Source: Cellulomonas sp. Leaf395
GTDB taxonomy: Bacteria; Actinomycetota; Actinomycetes; Actinomycetales; Cellulomonadaceae
NCBI RefSeq assembly: GCF_001424125.1
Contig: NZ_LMQI01000004.1
Span: 186,001 to 250,000, forward strand
Direction of reading: 5' to 3'
DNA length: 64,000 bases
Under the pieces are notes generated by a model. That model was not told where the DNA came from, did no database searches, and worked only from the letters and a program-made list of their open reading frames with translations. This document shows positions 7,463 to 16,493 of the stretch, piece after piece. Position 1 is the stretch's first letter. The number at the start of each line of letters is the position of its first letter. A program made the translations under genes and the position numbers.

Positions 7463-9553
7463 ATGACTGCGCCGGTGACGAGCGCCGGCCGCGCAGGTGC
7501 CGGTGGGCCGGGGGTCGACGCGCGTCGACCCCCGAGCCCCTGGCGTGTGCTCGCTCTGGTGCTCGCCGCCGTCGCCGCCGCGTTGCTCGGAATCGCGTTC
7601 TCGGGCGCCGCGCTGCCGGCGCTGTTGCGTGACCCCGGCGCAGCCGTGCGCTGGGGCCTGCCCGCGACGGAGGTGCTCACCGAGCTTGCGGGGTCGGTGA
7701 CGCTCGGCCTGCTCGTCCTGGCCGTGTGTGTGCTGCCCCGCCGAGCCGCCGTCGCGTCGACCCGCACCGCTCGTGCGGGCGTCGGCACGACCGACGGGCG
7801 GGCGTACCCGCGCAGCACGCTGCTTGCCGGGTTCGCCGCAGGCGCCTGGACGCTCCTGTCGATCGTGCACCTGGTGCTCACGTACGCGAACGTCGCCGGC
7901 CGGCCTCTGGACTCGGCGTCGTTCGGCGCGGAGCTCGGCGCCTTCGTCACGCAGATCGACCTCGGGCGGACGTTGCTGCTGATCACCACGGTCGCGGCGG
8001 TCGTCACCGCGCTCGCGCTCGTGGTCACCACGCCGACGGGCGCCGCCTGGACGGCCGCGATCGTGCTCGTGGCGCTCTGGCAGCAGGCGCAGCTCGGGCA
8101 CGCCGCCGGCGCCTCGGGGCACGACATCGCGACCTCCTCGATGGTGGTCCACCTGGTCGGCGCCGCGATCTGGATCGGCGCGCTCACGGCCCTCGCCCTG
8201 CTGGTCCGGCGGGTGGGCACCGACCTGTCCGCGTCCGCCGCGCGGTACTCGGTCATCGCCGGCTGGTGCTTCGTCGCCGTCGCCGCCTCGGGGCTGGTCA
8301 ACGGTCTGCTGCGCACCACCGGCTGGAGCGACCTGACGACCACCTACGGCCTGCTGCTGCTGGCCAAGGTCGCCCTGTTCGGCGTCCTCGGGCTGCTCGG
8401 CCTCGCGCACCGGCGCACGGTCCTGCCGCAGCTGGCGACACGCACCACCGACTGGCTGTTCTGGCGCCTGGTCCTCGTCGAGCTGACCGTCATGGGGGCC
8501 GTCTCCGGGGTGGCCGTTGCGCTCGGGGAGACTGCGCCGCCCGTGCCGGAGGAGCCGCCCGTCGACCCGTCCCCGGCCTACCAGCTCACCGGGCACCCCC
8601 TTCCGCCCGAACCGAGCGGGCTGCTCTGGGTCACCGAGTGGCGCTGGGACCTGGTGCTCGCGTCCGCGGCCGTCGCCGGGCTCGTCGTGTACTGGCGGTG
8701 GGTGCTGCGGCTGCGTCGCCGCGGCGACTCGTGGTCGATGGCGCGCGCGGCGTCGTGGACCGTCGGCATGGTCCTGTTCTTCTGGGCCACCAACGGCGGA
8801 CCCGCCCTCTACGGGCACGTCCTGTTCAGCGCGCACATGGTCCAGCACATGGTGCTCGCGATGGTCGTCCCGCTGTTCCTCGCGCTCTCGGCGCCGATCA
8901 CCCTCGCGCTGCGCGCCCTGCCGGTCCGCTCGACCCAGCTGCGCGACGACGACTCCCGCGGCCCCCGCGAGTGGATCCTCACGATCGTCGACAGCCACGT
9001 CGGCCACTTCCTCGCGCACCCCGTGGTCGCCGCCGTGAACTTCATCGGCTCGATGCTGCTCTTCTACTACTCGGGTCTGTTCGAGTGGTCGCTGCGCAGC
9101 CCCGTCGGGCACCTCGCGATGGTCGTGCACTTCACCGCCGCCGGGTACCTGTTCGTGAACGCTCTCGTCGGCATCGACCCCGGGCCCAAGCGGCTGCCCT
9201 ACCCGCAGCGTCTGCTGCTCCTGTTCGCGACGATGGTGTTCCACGCGTTCTTCGGCGTGACCCTGGTGTCCGGCGACGTGCTGCTGGTCGCCGACTGGTT
9301 CGGCCTCATGGGCCGCCCCTGGGGGCCGTCCGCGATCGCCGACCAGCAGCTCGGCGGCGCGATCACGTGGGGCATCGGCGAGATCCCGACCCTGGCCCTG
9401 GCGGTCGGCGTCGCGCTCGCGTGGTCCCGCGATGACGACCGCACCGCCCGCCGCCGCGACCGCCAGGTCGACCGCGACGGCGACGTGGAGCTGGACGAGT
9501 ACAACGCGATGCTGGCCAACCTGGCCGACCGCGACACCCACCCACCCGCCTGA
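7463..9553 (+). CDS. CopD/CtaG fusion: copper import and cytochrome c oxidase assembly membrane protein
   Basis: This 696-residue protein has about 14 membrane helices in two blocks. The N-terminal block resembles CopD (LDSASFGAELGAFVTQIDLGR cut short here, WIGALTALALLVRR). The C-terminal block is a caa3-type CtaG domain with GHVLFSAHMVQHMVLAM, VHFTAAGYLFVNALVG and FHAFFGVTL. CtaG helps insert copper into cytochrome oxidase. The fusion is common in actinobacteria. The start is the ATG at 7463; a TACGCT box 6 bp ahead suggests a leaderless mRNA. It follows the CopC gene by 72 bp. Confidence 0.92.
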   Translation: MTAPVTSAGRAGAGGPGVDARRPPSPWRVLALVLAAVAAALLGIAFSGAALPALLRDPGAAVRWGLPATEVLTELAGSVTLGLLVLAVCVLPRRAAVASTRTARAGVGTTDGRAYPRSTLLAGFAAGAWTLLSIVHLVLTYANVAGRPLDSASFGAELGAFVTQIDLGRTLLLITTVAAVVTALALVVTTPTGAAWTAAIVLVALWQQAQLGHAAGASGHDIATSSMVVHLVGAAIWIGALTALALLVRRVGTDLSASAARYSVIAGWCFVAVAASGLVNGLLRTTGWSDLTTTYGLLLLAKVALFGVLGLLGLAHRRTVLPQLATRTTDWLFWRLVLVELTVMGAVSGVAVALGETAPPVPEEPPVDPSPAYQLTGHPLPPEPSGLLWVTEWRWDLVLASAAVAGLVVYWRWVLRLRRRGDSWSMARAASWTVGMVLFFWATNGGPALYGHVLFSAHMVQHMVLAMVVPLFLALSAPITLALRALPVRSTQLRDDDSRGPREWILTIVDSHVGHFLAHPVVAAVNFIGSMLLFYYSGLFEWSLRSPVGHLAMVVHFTAAGYLFVNALVGIDPGPKRLPYPQRLLLLFATMVFHAFFGVTLVSGDVLLVADWFGLMGRPWGPSAIADQQLGGAITWGIGEIPTLALAVGVALAWSRDDDRTARRRDRQVDRDGDVELDEYNAMLANLADRDTHPPA

Positions 9554-9581
9554 TCGATCGTCCGCGGCCCGCCTCCGCCGC

Positions 9582-9636
9582 CGAACCCGACATGGGTGCC
9601 GTCGTGGCACGCAGAACGGCATCCATGTCGGGTTCG
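9582..9636. repeat. Palindromic element, copy 1
   Basis: Two 21-nt arms (9582-9602 and 9616-9636) match at 20 of 21 positions as an inverted repeat around a 13-nt loop. The arm begins CGAACCCGACATG and ends TGCCGT. The same element with the same 13-nt loop recurs at 10777-10831, on the other side of the intervening gene. A further half-motif, ACGTCGGGTTCG, is at 9695-9706. There is no T-run, so it is not a typical terminator. It looks like a dispersed REP-like sequence. Confidence 0.8.
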
Positions 9637-9827
9637 CCACCACCCACGCGCCTGTCGCGTCGGGGGAGGTGTGGTGGGTGGCGCGCCCGCAGCCACGTCG
9701 GGTTCGGCGGTGAGTCTGGCCCGGGCAGGCGCAACGTGAGGCGCCCACAGCCCATCGACGCACGCGGTGGTCCACCAGCAACGGCGCGGGGGGCTCGGCG
9801 GCGGCGACGGACGCTTGAGATGGAGCT

Positions 9828-10790
9828 GTGCGTCGCGTGCAGCTTCCGCCCCTGTCCTTGATGACGCTGGCGCGCCGGCAGGAAGGGCTGGTGTCGGCCG
9901 GCCAGTGCGACCGTGCCGGGGTGGGTGCCGCGCGGCGCGGTCGGCTCGTCCGGGACGGCGTCCTGGAACATCCCACCAGGGGCGTGCTCGACGTCGAACC
10001 TGGTCGCGACCGGCGCTACGACGCCGACCATCGGCGACGCCGGGCGGCATGGCTCGGCATGCTGGCGCTCGGCCCGGGTGCGATCGCCGTCGGGGCGTGC
10101 GCGCTGGCGCTGCACGGTGTGGAGGGGCTGCCACTGGACATCCGGCCGGAGATCGCCCTGCCTGGTGGCTCCGCGGGTCGACACCGCGCGGACGTCCGCG
10201 TGCGCACCTTCGGGCGGTTCGAGTCGTTCCGGTACGGCGACCGCACGATCGCGGCTCTCGTCCCCGCACTGGTGCAGGCACTCCCGGAGCTCCCTCGCGC
10301 GCACGCGGTGGCCGTGCTGGACAGCGTTCTGCAGCGCGGACTGCTGACCGACGCGACCTTCGAGGTCGTCCGTGAGCGCGTGCGCGGTCGGCGCGGAGCG
10401 GCGGGGCTGGCCGCCTCGTGGCATCTGGTGGATCGGCGAGCCGAGTCGCCCCTGGAGACTTTCGCGCGGCTCGAGTGCGTCGACGCGGGCGTGCCGCCGG
10501 ACGACCTGCAGGTGGAGATCCGCTCTTCACGCGGGCACCTGCTCGGGCGCGGAGACCTGGGCTGGCGTCTGCCGCACGGGCGGTGGCTGATCGCGGAGAT
10601 CGACGGTCGCGAGTTCCACGAACGACCGGACGCACTCCTGCGCGACCGCAGCCGCCAGAACGCCCTGGTGAGCTCGGGCCGCGTCGACATCCTCCGCTTC
10701 ACAGCGACAGACCTGTCCACGCGCGCGATCGTCCCGTCAACGGTCCGCACAGCCCTCAACCGGTACACCGAGCGGTCGAACCTGACATGA
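9828..10790 (+). CDS. DUF559/AbiEi-like protein (winged-helix plus nuclease-like domain)
   Basis: This 320-residue protein opens with a winged-helix-like region (LARRQEGLVSAGQCDRAGV, ARRGRLVRDGVLEHPTRGV) as in AbiEi-type proteins. It ends with a DUF559/Vsr-like fold: WLIAEIDGREFHE followed by RDRSRQNALVSSGRVDILRFTATDL. Such proteins are frequent and often multicopy in actinobacteria; their role is unproven and a nuclease function is only inferred from the fold. No partner toxin lies next to it. The GTG at 9828 has GGAG only 2 bp away; an alternative ATG is at 9861. Its stop codon lies inside the left arm of palindrome copy 2, and copy 1 lies upstream. Confidence 0.8.
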   Translation: MRRVQLPPLSLMTLARRQEGLVSAGQCDRAGVGAARRGRLVRDGVLEHPTRGVLDVEPGRDRRYDADHRRRRAAWLGMLALGPGAIAVGACALALHGVEGLPLDIRPEIALPGGSAGRHRADVRVRTFGRFESFRYGDRTIAALVPALVQALPELPRAHAVAVLDSVLQRGLLTDATFEVVRERVRGRRGAAGLAASWHLVDRRAESPLETFARLECVDAGVPPDDLQVEIRSSRGHLLGRGDLGWRLPHGRWLIAEIDGREFHERPDALLRDRSRQNALVSSGRVDILRFTATDLSTRAIVPSTVRTALNRYTERSNLT

Positions 10791-10831
10791 ATGCCGTCAC
10801 GGGCTCCGGAACGGCATCCGTGTCGGGTTCG
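10777..10831. repeat. Palindromic element, copy 2, overlapping a gene end
   Basis: The 21-nt arms at 10777-10797 and 10811-10831 pair at 18 of 21 positions around a 13-nt loop, the same geometry as the copy at 9582. The right arm ends CATCCGTGTCGGGTTCG. The TGA of the preceding gene (10788-10790) is part of the left arm, so the element supplies or has captured the 3' end of that gene. Confidence 0.8.
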
Positions 10832-10873
10832 CCATCGGGACACCGCCCAGCAACGGGTGGTAGGACGGAGCGC

Positions 10874-12946
10874 ATGACTTCTACGCCCTTTCATGAGCTC
10901 GATCAGTACATCGCGATTCCTCGGGTGAGCGGGTTGGTGCTGTCGCCGGACGGGACGCGGTTGGTGACGAGCGTGGCGACGCTCGATGCCAAGTCGACCA
11001 AGTTCGTGACCGCCCTGTGGGAGGTGGACCCAACCGGGGAGAAGCCCGCCCGGCGGCTGACCCGCAGCGCCAAGGGGGAGGCCAGCGCCGCGTTCACGCA
11101 GAACGGGGACCTGCTGTTCACCAGCGCGCGGCCGGACCCGGACGGCAAGGAGGACGACGACGAGCCCGTCCCGGCGCTGTGGCTGATGCCTCGGGACGGT
11201 GCGGAGGCGCGCGTTGTCGCGGACCGCGCGGCAGGGCTGGGCGGGGTGCAGGTGGCTCGCGACACCGACGTGCTGCTGATCAGCTCGGACGTCCTGCCGA
11301 GTGCGACCGACGCCGAGACGGACGAGAAGCTGCGCAAGGCCCGCAAGGAGAGGAAGGTCCAGGCGATCCTGCACGACGGCTACCCGGTCCGGTACTGGGA
11401 CCACGACCTGGGGCCGGAGTCGCCGCACCTGTTCGTCGCGGACATCGGCGCCGACGTCGTCGCGCCCCTGGCCGGGGCGAAGGACCCCCGGCTCACGCTC
11501 ACGGACGTGACGCCGGGTGCACGGTCGGCGCTGGTCGAGCAGGCCGCGGCGATCAGCCCGGACGGGCGCACGGTGGTGACCGGCTGGAACCTGCCGCTCG
11601 CGCGCGGGTCGCAGCGGGGCCGGCTGGTCGCGGTCGACGTGGCGTCGGGGGAGCACCGGGTGCTCGTCGACGACCCCGCCGCGGACCTCTGGTCGCCGGC
11701 GATCTCACCGGACGGTCAGTGGGTGGCTTACGTGCGCGAGACCGTGTCGACGCCGCACGACGCTCCCCGCGTCACGCTCCAGCTGGTCGCGCTGGGCGGC
11801 GGGGAGCCGCGGACGCTCGCCGAGAGCTGGGACCGGTGGCCGCAGCACCCGGTCTGGCTGCCCGACAGCGCGGCCGTGCTCGTGACGGCGGACGACGACG
11901 GTCGCGGTCCGGTATTCCGGATCGATCTTGCCTCCGCCGCGGTCACGCGGCTGACCAGCGACGACGCCACGTTCACGGACGTGTCGGTGAGCCCGGACGG
12001 CTCGGTCGCGTTCGCGCTGCGGACGTCGTACGAGGCGCCGTCGCACCCGGTCCGGATCGACCTGGAGACGGGCGCGACGACGGCCCTGCGGAGCCCGGCC
12101 GCGACGCCCGAGCTTCCGGGCACGCTCACCGAGGTGGAGACGACCGCGGAGGACGGCCGACGGGTTCGCGCGTGGCTGGCGCTGCCGGAGACCGCGACGA
12201 ACGAGAACGGCAAGGCTCCTTTGCTTCTCTGGATCCACGGCGGTCCGCTCGGCTCCTGGAACGCGTGGTCGTGGCGCTGGAACCCGTGGATCCTCGTCGC
12301 GCGCGGTTACGCGGTCCTGCTGCCCGACCCGGCGCTGTCCACCGGCTACGGCCAGGACTTCGTGCAGGCCGGCTGGGGGGCGTGGGGCGCAGCGCCGTAC
12401 ACGGACCTGCTGGCCATCACGGACGCCGCCGAGGCGCGCGACGACATCGACGAGACGCGGACGGCCGCGATGGGCGGCTCGTTCGGCGGCTACATGGCGA
12501 ACTGGGTGGCGGGGCACACCGACCGGTTCCGGGCGATCGTCACGCACGCCAGCCTGTGGGCGCTGGACCAGTTCGGGCCGACGACGGACGCGGCCTACTA
12601 CTGGGAACGCGAGATGACCCTGGAGATGGCGCTGACGAACTCGCCGCACCGGTTCGTCGAGAAGATCGTCACGCCGATGCTCGTCGTGCACGGCGACAAG
12701 GACTACCGGGTGCCCATCGGTGAGGGGTTGCGCCTCTGGTACGAGCTGCTGGCCAAGAGCGGCCTGCCCGCCGACGAGGACGGCAAGACACCCCACCGGT
12801 TCCTGTACTTCCCCGACGAGAACCACTGGGTGCTCAGCCCGCAGCACGCGATCGTCTGGTACCAGGTGGTCGAGGCGTTCCTGGCGGAGCACGTGCTCGC
12901 CCGGACGGGTGAGAATGCCCCGGTCTACCCCGAGATCCTGGGGTAA
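10874..12946 (+). CDS. S9-family peptidase (dipeptidyl/acylaminoacyl peptidase type)
   Basis: This 690-residue protein has an N-terminal beta-propeller of repeated blade motifs (VLSPDGTRLV, AISPDGQWVAYV, SVSPDGSVAFAL). The C-terminal alpha/beta-hydrolase domain carries the S9 catalytic triad: Ser536 in GGSFGGYM, Asp610 in HGDKDYRVP and His651 in ENHWV. There is no signal peptide, so it probably trims oligopeptides in the cytoplasm. The start ATG has GGAG 4 bp upstream. The propeller-plus-hydrolase architecture and length match the family well. Exact substrate preference cannot be read from the sequence. Confidence 0.92.
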   Translation: MTSTPFHELDQYIAIPRVSGLVLSPDGTRLVTSVATLDAKSTKFVTALWEVDPTGEKPARRLTRSAKGEASAAFTQNGDLLFTSARPDPDGKEDDDEPVPALWLMPRDGAEARVVADRAAGLGGVQVARDTDVLLISSDVLPSATDAETDEKLRKARKERKVQAILHDGYPVRYWDHDLGPESPHLFVADIGADVVAPLAGAKDPRLTLTDVTPGARSALVEQAAAISPDGRTVVTGWNLPLARGSQRGRLVAVDVASGEHRVLVDDPAADLWSPAISPDGQWVAYVRETVSTPHDAPRVTLQLVALGGGEPRTLAESWDRWPQHPVWLPDSAAVLVTADDDGRGPVFRIDLASAAVTRLTSDDATFTDVSVSPDGSVAFALRTSYEAPSHPVRIDLETGATTALRSPAATPELPGTLTEVETTAEDGRRVRAWLALPETATNENGKAPLLLWIHGGPLGSWNAWSWRWNPWILVARGYAVLLPDPALSTGYGQDFVQAGWGAWGAAPYTDLLAITDAAEARDDIDETRTAAMGGSFGGYMANWVAGHTDRFRAIVTHASLWALDQFGPTTDAAYYWEREMTLEMALTNSPHRFVEKIVTPMLVVHGDKDYRVPIGEGLRLWYELLAKSGLPADEDGKTPHRFLYFPDENHWVLSPQHAIVWYQVVEAFLAEHVLARTGENAPVYPEILG

Positions 12947-13039
12947 GGAGCGCTCTCGACGTGCGGGGTTGCCCGGTCGGCACCAGACTCACCGGTCGAG
13001 GCCGAGCGACCCACGCCCGGCTCGACGGAAGGACCGACA

Positions 13040-13354
13040 ATGGGTATCGGAGGCGGAATCGCCCTCATCGTCATCGGCGCGATCCTCTCGTTCGGCGTCA
13101 GCGACGCCATCGACGGGGTCAACCTCACGGTGATCGGGTACATCTGCATGGGTGCGGGTGCCATCGCGTTGATCCTGGCCATCGTGCTCAACAACCAGCG
13201 CAGCAACACCTCCCACACGGCGGTCGTCGAGCAGCGCACCACGCCGAACGCGGCGCCGGCCCCGGCCGCCGCCCCGGTGCAGCAGGTCCAGCCGGTGCAG
13301 CCGGTGCAGCCCGTCCAGCAGCAGCAGCCGCCGGCAGCGCCCCCGGCCGTCTGA
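13040..13354 (+). CDS. DUF6458-type small membrane protein
   Basis: This 104-residue protein begins MGIGGGIALIVIGAILSFGV, followed by a second membrane helix (TVIGYICMGAGAIALILAIV). It has the two-helix hairpin of the small actinobacterial membrane family known as DUF6458. The C-terminus is a low-complexity cytoplasmic or external tail of QVQPVQPVQPVQQQQ and Ala/Pro, coded by near-identical repeats that could vary in number. Function is unknown. A strong bidirectional terminator follows 15 bp after the stop. Confidence 0.82.
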   Translation: MGIGGGIALIVIGAILSFGVSDAIDGVNLTVIGYICMGAGAIALILAIVLNNQRSNTSHTAVVEQRTTPNAAPAPAAAPVQQVQPVQPVQPVQQQQPPAAPPAV

Positions 13355-13368
13355 CCGAGCACCACGAG

Positions 13369-13394
13369 ACGCCCCCTCCTGCGGGAGGGGGCGT
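13369..13394. terminator. Bidirectional Rho-independent terminator
   Basis: A perfect 11-bp stem (ACGCCCCCTCC with GGAGGGGGCGT) encloses the loop TGCG and is followed by TTCTC on the + strand. It sits between two convergent genes (stops at 13354 and 13398), so it probably ends both transcripts. Confidence 0.85.
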
Positions 13395-13397
13395 TTC

Positions 13398-14183
13398 TCA
13401 TGCCTCCAGCGGGCCGCGCACGATGGAGTCTCCGGAGTGCGCCGGGTCGCCGTCGAACTGCTCCTCGGACACGTCCACCACGGAGAACTGCTCGAGATCG
13501 AGCCCGGCCGGCAGGTCGAACCGGCCGGTCGCGCCCTCCAGCGTGCCCACGCTGACCAGACCGCTGACGTCCGGCTTCAGCAGCCAGACCTCGCGGAAGC
13601 CGTCGTCGGAGGACTCGCTCTGAGCGAGATCGACCACGAGGACGCGTGACCCGTCGGACAGCGTCTCCACCACCGCGGACCCGGACGCGTCCCACCCGGG
13701 CAGCGGTTCGAGCACCGCGGTGGCGATCACGGTGGCCGGGTCCTCCTGCGTCACGACCCACCATGTCCCGGCACCGCCGACCACCAGGCCGACGGCGGCG
13801 GCTGCAGCGATCCAGCGCCCCGCGCGGGGGCGCCGGGAGTCGAGCGGGACGACCGGGGCGATCGCGTCGGCGTCCCCGGACGGCGTCGCCGTCGACGAGA
13901 CGGGTGCGACAGGCGGGTCGGGCGCAGCGGCAGAGGTCGGAGCGGCGCCGGCCAGCCCGAGCTCCGCGGCGACGCGGTCCCAGACGTGCGGAGCAGGCGC
14001 GACGAGCGCGGCGTCGGCGCCACCGGAGCGCGCGAGGGCGACGACCTCGGTCAGGGACGCGAGCTCGTCGGTGCACCGCTCGCACTCCTCGATGTGCGCG
14101 AGGTCGGCCGTGGTCCCGGCGGGCTCGCCGAGGGCGAGGAGCGAGAGCAGGTCGTCGTCCACGTGAGACTCATCGAACGGCAC
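13398..14183 (-). CDS. Anti-sigma factor, RskA-like, with zinc-binding anti-sigma motif
   Basis: The GTG at 14183 is favoured because GGGAGGT stands 5 bp upstream; it overlaps the sigma factor gene by 14 bp. The 261-residue protein has an N-terminal domain with the HxxxCxxC zinc motif (HIEECERC), a Pro/Ala-rich linker, one membrane helix ([21 protein letters not shown]) and an extracytoplasmic RskA-type domain ([32 protein letters not shown]). It should hold the partner ECF sigma factor inactive at the membrane until an external signal arrives. It is coupled to the sigma gene. An ATG at 14231 is a weaker alternative start. Confidence 0.88.
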   Translation of the reverse strand: MPFDESHVDDDLLSLLALGEPAGTTADLAHIEECERCTDELASLTEVVALARSGGADAALVAPAPHVWDRVAAELGLAGAAPTSAAAPDPPVAPVSSTATPSGDADAIAPVVPLDSRRPRAGRWIAAAAAVGLVVGGAGTWWVVTQEDPATVIATAVLEPLPGWDASGSAVVETLSDGSRVLVVDLAQSESSDDGFREVWLLKPDVSGLVSVGTLEGATGRFDLPAGLDLEQFSVVDVSEEQFDGDPAHSGDSIVRGPLEA

Positions 14184-14778
14184 CGTCCACCTCCCATCGG
14201 GTCCGCAGCCGGGCGAGACTACGCCGGACATGGCTCTTGACCGTGCCGAGCGGCAGGTCCAGCCTGTGCGCGATCTGGTCGTGCGTGAGGTCGTCGAAGA
14301 ACGCGAGCCGCAGGATCGTGCGCTGCGGGTCGCCGAGCCGCTCGAGCTCGTCGGCGACGACGACCTGGTCGACCACCCGGGTGTCGACGGACGGCACGGG
14401 CCGTTCGGCCGCGCCGGCGACGGACTTGTCGCGCAGCCGCCGGTCGCGTGACCGCTTCTCGTGGGTGTCCGCGACGACGTGCCGCGTGATGCCCAGCAGC
14501 CAGGCGGGGAGCCGCGACTTCGACGGGTCGAACCGCTCCCGGCTGCGCCACGCCTCGACGAACACCAGCTGCGTCACGTCCTCGGCGTCCGTGACGCTGC
14601 CGAGCGAGCGGAGCGCGACGGTGTGCACGAGCGCGGACCAGCGTCGGTAGGCCTCGGCGATGGCCGTCTCGTCACCACGCGCGAACGCGGCGCCGAGCTC
14701 CTCGACGTTCTCACCGTCCGGGTCGAGCCGGTGCGCCGGGCGCGACGAGTCACCGGACCCGGGCGCTGGTGCGCTCAC
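14170..14778 (-). CDS. ECF-type RNA polymerase sigma factor
   Basis: The GTG at 14778 has GGAGGAG 6 bp upstream and gives 202 residues, a normal ECF length. A GTG at 14835 just after the sortase stop is an alternative. Region 2 is seen in [28 protein letters not shown] (written here as family evidence in parts: [22 protein letters not shown]) and region 4 in [21 protein letters not shown], ending [15 protein letters not shown]. It is encoded between a sortase and its own RskA-like anti-sigma factor, as in SigK/RskA-like systems. The secreted DUF4397 protein upstream is a likely target. Confidence 0.9.
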   Translation of the reverse strand: MSAPAPGSGDSSRPAHRLDPDGENVEELGAAFARGDETAIAEAYRRWSALVHTVALRSLGSVTDAEDVTQLVFVEAWRSRERFDPSKSRLPAWLLGITRHVVADTHEKRSRDRRLRDKSVAGAAERPVPSVDTRVVDQVVVADELERLGDPQRTILRLAFFDDLTHDQIAHRLDLPLGTVKSHVRRSLARLRTRWEVDGAVR

Positions 14779-14837
14779 GGACGGCTCCTCCCTCGTCGGC
14801 TCCCCGACGACGGGAGCGATCAGCAGCGTAGTCACAG

Positions 14838-15566
14838 CTACCCACCGATCGGCTCGGCCGTGACGACGACGTTGTCCGTATAGTGCCCGATGTCGCGGCG
14901 GAACGTGCCACCGCAGGTCACGAGGACGAGCCGCGGCGCGCCCGACCGGTCGAACCACTGGTCCACGGGCGCCCCGTCCTTCGGGATCTTCTCGACGCTG
15001 ACGACGCGATACTGGTGGGGGATCCCGTCGGCGGTCGTCACGGTCACGGCAGCACCGGCACCGACGTCGAGCAGCTTGGCGAACTGGCCGATGCCCGTCT
15101 GCACGCTGTCGACGTGCGCCGCGACCACGGTCGCTCCGGCGGGGTCGGCCGGCGCGGGTCCGAACCGGTACCACCCGGCGCGGTCGGCGTCCTCGGGGAT
15201 CTCCATCTCGCCGTCGTCGCGGACCCCGACCGGGTCGACGGCCATGTCGATCCCGACGTCCGGCACGGCGAGCCGCACGGGCGGCGGCGTCGCGGAGGTC
15301 TGCGCGGCGCCGAGCGTCGCGTCCACCACGGGGACCGAGGGGATCGACGAGACCGACGGGACCGACGGCGGTGCGGGGGTCGGCCGCGGCGCCGCCGTGG
15401 AGGACGGCGACGCCGCGACCGCCGGCCCGGGGTCGCTGTCACGACCCGGGCCGGTGCACGCGGTCAGCAGACTCATCGCCGTGCCGAGTGCGGCGACGGT
15501 CGCGAGCGCGCGTGCCGAGACCCGGGAGCGCGCGGACGCACTCCCGGGTCGCGACGTGGTGATCAT
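14838..15566 (-). CDS. Class F sortase, lipoprotein-type signal
   Basis: This 242-residue protein starts with a basic N-terminus and a hydrophobic segment ending in a lipobox (LLTAC), then a Ser/Pro-rich spacer. The sortase domain holds the catalytic His in VAAHVDS, Cys in LVTCGG and a downstream Arg in [11 protein letters not shown]. Class F sortases are the actinobacterial transpeptidases that cut sorting signals or act as carboxypeptidases on the cell surface. It starts 8 bp after the stop of the DUF4397 gene and is followed by the ECF sigma gene, so all lie on one transcript. No clear LPxTG substrate is encoded in this window. Confidence 0.88.
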   Translation of the reverse strand: MITTSRPGSASARSRVSARALATVAALGTAMSLLTACTGPGRDSDPGPAVAASPSSTAAPRPTPAPPSVPSVSSIPSVPVVDATLGAAQTSATPPPVRLAVPDVGIDMAVDPVGVRDDGEMEIPEDADRAGWYRFGPAPADPAGATVVAAHVDSVQTGIGQFAKLLDVGAGAAVTVTTADGIPHQYRVVSVEKIPKDGAPVDQWFDRSGAPRLVLVTCGGTFRRDIGHYTDNVVVTAEPIGG

Positions 15567-15574
15567 GAGGACAG

Positions 15575-16399
15575 TCAGCTCCGCTGGGTGGCGGCGCGGC
15601 GGGCGAACCCGGCACCGATCAGACCGGCGACGGCCAGGCCCACGATCGCGAAGGTCCACGCGGACGTGCCGTCCTCGGACACGAGGCCGAGCTCGCCGGC
15701 GCTCACGCCGGACGGGCTGCTGTGCAGGCCGGTGATGGTCTGCGTCGCGAGAGCGAGCGTGGCGGGCGACGCGGTCGCGCTACCCCAGGCGTAGACGATG
15801 GTGTTCGTGCCTTCGGCGACCGGCACGTCGGCCGGGCCGAGCAGGGCCGGCGTGGTGGTGCCTGTGGCGGTCACGCTGGCGGGCACCGTGCCGGCGGGGA
15901 GGTTCAGGACCTTCTCGTTCGGGTTGGTGAGGTTGGTGATCACGGCCGTGGTGCCCGCGAGGATGTCGACGCCAGGGGCTGCGGCCACGTGCCGGACGGT
16001 GAGTCGGCCCTCGCCCGCGGCGGTGGCGGAGATGTCGTTGGTGAACAGCGTGGCCGTCGGGGTGCCTGCGGCGTCCAGGTGGGCGGCTGCCGTGTAGTTC
16101 TTGCCGGCCTCGAGCGCCAGGTCGACGGGGCCGATGGCGGGTGCGCTCGCGTCGGCCGCGTCGGAGGCGGTGATCGCGACCGTGTACGTGCCGGCGGGCA
16201 GGTCGAGCGGTCCGGCCAGCGAGCCCGGGGTGAAGTCGTCGAGCGTGCGCTCACCGTTGACCCAGACGTCCACGGTGAGATCAGGGACGCCGTGCAGGAC
16301 GGAGAGCTTTGCGGGGTCGGCTGCCGACGCCGGGACGGCGGCGAGCGTGACGAGGGCGAGGGTGCCGGCGGCGATGCCGGAGAACAGTCGTGCGCGCAT
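15575..16399 (-). CDS. Secreted DUF4397 surface protein with C-terminal membrane anchor
   Basis: The ATG at 16399 (AAGGA upstream) gives 274 residues. The signal peptide ends PASA, followed by two DUF4397 repeats (LSVLHGVPDLTVDVWVNG and LTVRHVAAAPGVDILAG, each ending near LPAGT). The C-terminus has a hydrophobic helix (WTFAIVGLAVAGLIGAGF) and a basic tail RRAATQRS. That layout resembles a sorting signal, but no LPxTG-like motif precedes the helix, so it may be simply membrane-anchored. It is first in the operon with sortase, ECF sigma and anti-sigma genes. Confidence 0.85.
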   Translation of the reverse strand: MRARLFSGIAAGTLALVTLAAVPASAADPAKLSVLHGVPDLTVDVWVNGERTLDDFTPGSLAGPLDLPAGTYTVAITASDAADASAPAIGPVDLALEAGKNYTAAAHLDAAGTPTATLFTNDISATAAGEGRLTVRHVAAAPGVDILAGTTAVITNLTNPNEKVLNLPAGTVPASVTATGTTTPALLGPADVPVAEGTNTIVYAWGSATASPATLALATQTITGLHSSPSGVSAGELGLVSEDGTSAWTFAIVGLAVAGLIGAGFARRAATQRS

Positions 16400-16493
16400 G
16401 GTGCGTCCTTCGAGGACTGGCCCGGCGGGGGTTCCCCCGGGCGGCCGATGTGGTGACACCCCTTCTTCGTCCGCCGGGCCGTCCTCGGATGCA

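Noticed and set aside
6500..9976. 1158-codon antisense frame opposite CopC/CopD
   Set aside because: Repetitive Arg/Gly/Asp-rich composition with no domain; it covers a gene whose sense frame is clearly a CopD/CtaG membrane protein.
9582..10831. Insertion sequence or transposon
   Set aside because: No transposase, no target duplications, and the palindromes are hairpins with loops rather than terminal inverted repeats of one element.
12949..12960. GGAGCGCTCTCG as another CebR/CelR operator
   Set aside because: Only about 10 of 14 positions match and the downstream gene (DUF6458) has no sugar link.
13279..13325. Short tandem QVQPVQ codon repeat as a possible CRISPR-like array
   Set aside because: The units are in-frame codon repeats of a low-complexity tail, only a few copies, with no unique spacers.
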